In this document: positions 63,421-64,000 of the stretch, one piece after another
Numbering within the stretch: the stretch's first letter is position 1
Layout of the letters: each line of letters opens with the position of its first letter
NCBI GenBank assembly: GCA_029976025.1
Contig: JARKNX010000208.1
Span: 1 to 64,000 of the forward strand
Length of the DNA stretch: 64,000 bases
Direction: 5' to 3'
Source: Aggregatilineales bacterium
GTDB lineage: Bacteria > Chloroflexota > Anaerolineae > Aggregatilineales > Ch27
Made by a program: the position numbers and the translations under genes
Notes under the pieces: model-generated
The model's database searches: none
The model's input: only the letters and a program-made list of their open reading frames with translations
Told to the model about the DNA's origin: nothing

Positions 63421-64000
63421 CTAACCGAACCGTCCGGCGATGTAATCAGCCGTGCGCTGATCGGCAGGGCTGGAGAATACCTTCTCCGTCCGGTCAAACT
63501 CGACCAGCTCCCCGATGCGCGACTCATCAGTTGTGAAGAAAGCGGTGTAATCTGAAACGCGCATCGCCTGCTGCATATTGTGCGTGACAATCACAATTGA
63601 GTAGTCTTCGACCAGTTTCTTCATTAGGATTTCGATATACTGAGTGGCAATAGGGTCGAGCGCGGAACACGGCTCATCCATGAGGATAACCTCAGGCTCG
63701 ACAGCCAGGGCGCGAGCAATGCACAGGCGCTGCTGCTGCCCCCCGGAAAGCGTCAACCCTGACTTCTTCAGGTCATCCTTCACTTCATCCCACAGCGCCG
63801 CTTGCCGCAGGCTCTGCTCCACAATCTGGTCGAGCAGGCGGCGATCGCGAATTCCGAGCACGCGCGGCCCATAGGCCAGATTCTCATAAATACTCTTGGG
63901 GAAAGGATTGGGTCTCTGAAACACCATGCCAATCCGGCGCCGTATCTCCACTGGATCGATGTCCGGTCCGTAAATATTTTGGCCGCGGAAGCATACTTCC
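63421..64000 (-). CDS. pstB: Phosphate import ATPase PstB, truncated at the right edge
   Basis: The ATPase of the high-affinity PstSCAB phosphate importer. Only the C-terminal part is visible; the frame continues through 64000 ([27 protein letters not shown]). The PstB-type Q loop [18 protein letters not shown] is followed by the signature [15 protein letters not shown], Walker [17 protein letters not shown] and [28 protein letters not shown] is a normal PstB end. The other pst genes should lie to the right; phoU does not follow it on this side. Confidence 0.95.
   Translation of the reverse strand, partial: EVCFRGQNIYGPDIDPVEIRRRIGMVFQRPNPFPKSIYENLAYGPRVLGIRDRRLLDQIVEQSLRQAALWDEVKDDLKKSGLTLSGGQQQRLCIARALAVEPEVILMDEPCSALDPIATQYIEILMKKLVEDYSIVIVTHNMQQAMRVSDYTAFFTTDESRIGELVEFDRTEKVFSSPADQRTADYIAGRFG

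Overview
The window is about 64 kb of dense, roughly 60% GC bacterial chromosome. The mix of genes points to Chloroflexota, most likely Anaerolineae or a neighbouring class: secreted SH3/DUF4397 proteins with Thr/Pro linkers, a membrane-anchored baseplate-J-like protein beside alaS, an NSAR-type MenC with a GNAT partner, a mycobacterial-type adenosine kinase, and GGAGG-type ribosome binding sites with frequent GTG/TTG starts. That assignment is inference from gene content, because no rRNA, tRNA or marker phylogeny is available. I see no insertion sequence, prophage, CRISPR array, tRNA or rRNA. No gap without a gene exceeds about 300 bases.

Layout, 1-12 kb: the tail of a cysteine desulfurase-like gene runs into mnmA (tRNA thiolation). 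Then come an orphan prepilin peptidase with a small membrane protein, a family-5 solute-binding protein, a ferredoxin, a Mn-type superoxide dismutase, an EamA exporter, a lipoprotein with two fused amino-acid-type binding domains, and an SH3/glycoside hydrolase-5 fusion. obgE and nadD follow. 12-19 kb: a minus-strand efflux cassette with two MacA-like adaptors, one ATPase and two MacB-like permeases, ending in a GbsR-type regulator that runs into obgE-nadD. 19-25 kb: the redox repressor rex, an MreB-like protein with altered ATPase motifs, and the F1 half of ATP synthase (atpAGDC) without the Fo genes upstream.

25-46 kb: a minus-strand operon SDR - GNAT - NSAR-type MenC - proC (amino-acid handling), fabF-fabH, divergent tyrS/alaS, then alaS - baseplate-J-like - ruvX - mltG. 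Next are a pyrimidine nucleoside phosphorylase, a membrane methyltransferase with a DsbA-like protein, an orphan CpaF-like ATPase and nicotinate phosphoribosyltransferase. 45-64 kb: adenosine kinase and S-adenosylhomocysteine hydrolase (a SAM-recycling pair), two large secreted DUF4397 proteins, a SufR-like regulator with an IscA-type carrier, a B12/radical SAM enzyme followed by two small unknown proteins, cell-wall proteins (SH3; LysM-M23), an esterase, an SCP2 protein, nagA, a 1-phosphofructokinase-type kinase, and the start-truncated pstB at the right edge.

Functional links: NadD and PncB supply NAD, while Rex senses the NADH/NAD ratio. The desulfurase fragment and MnmA share sulfur transfer, and SufR-like and IscA share Fe-S assembly. 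The most unusual items are the MreB-like protein with replaced catalytic residues, the radical SAM plus two small-gene cluster, the NSAR/GNAT operon, the membrane-anchored baseplate-J-like protein and the repeat-built DUF4397/SH3 surface proteins. Several coding starts were moved from the ORF-track start to an internal start because of ribosome binding sites or promoters; each change is explained in its entry.
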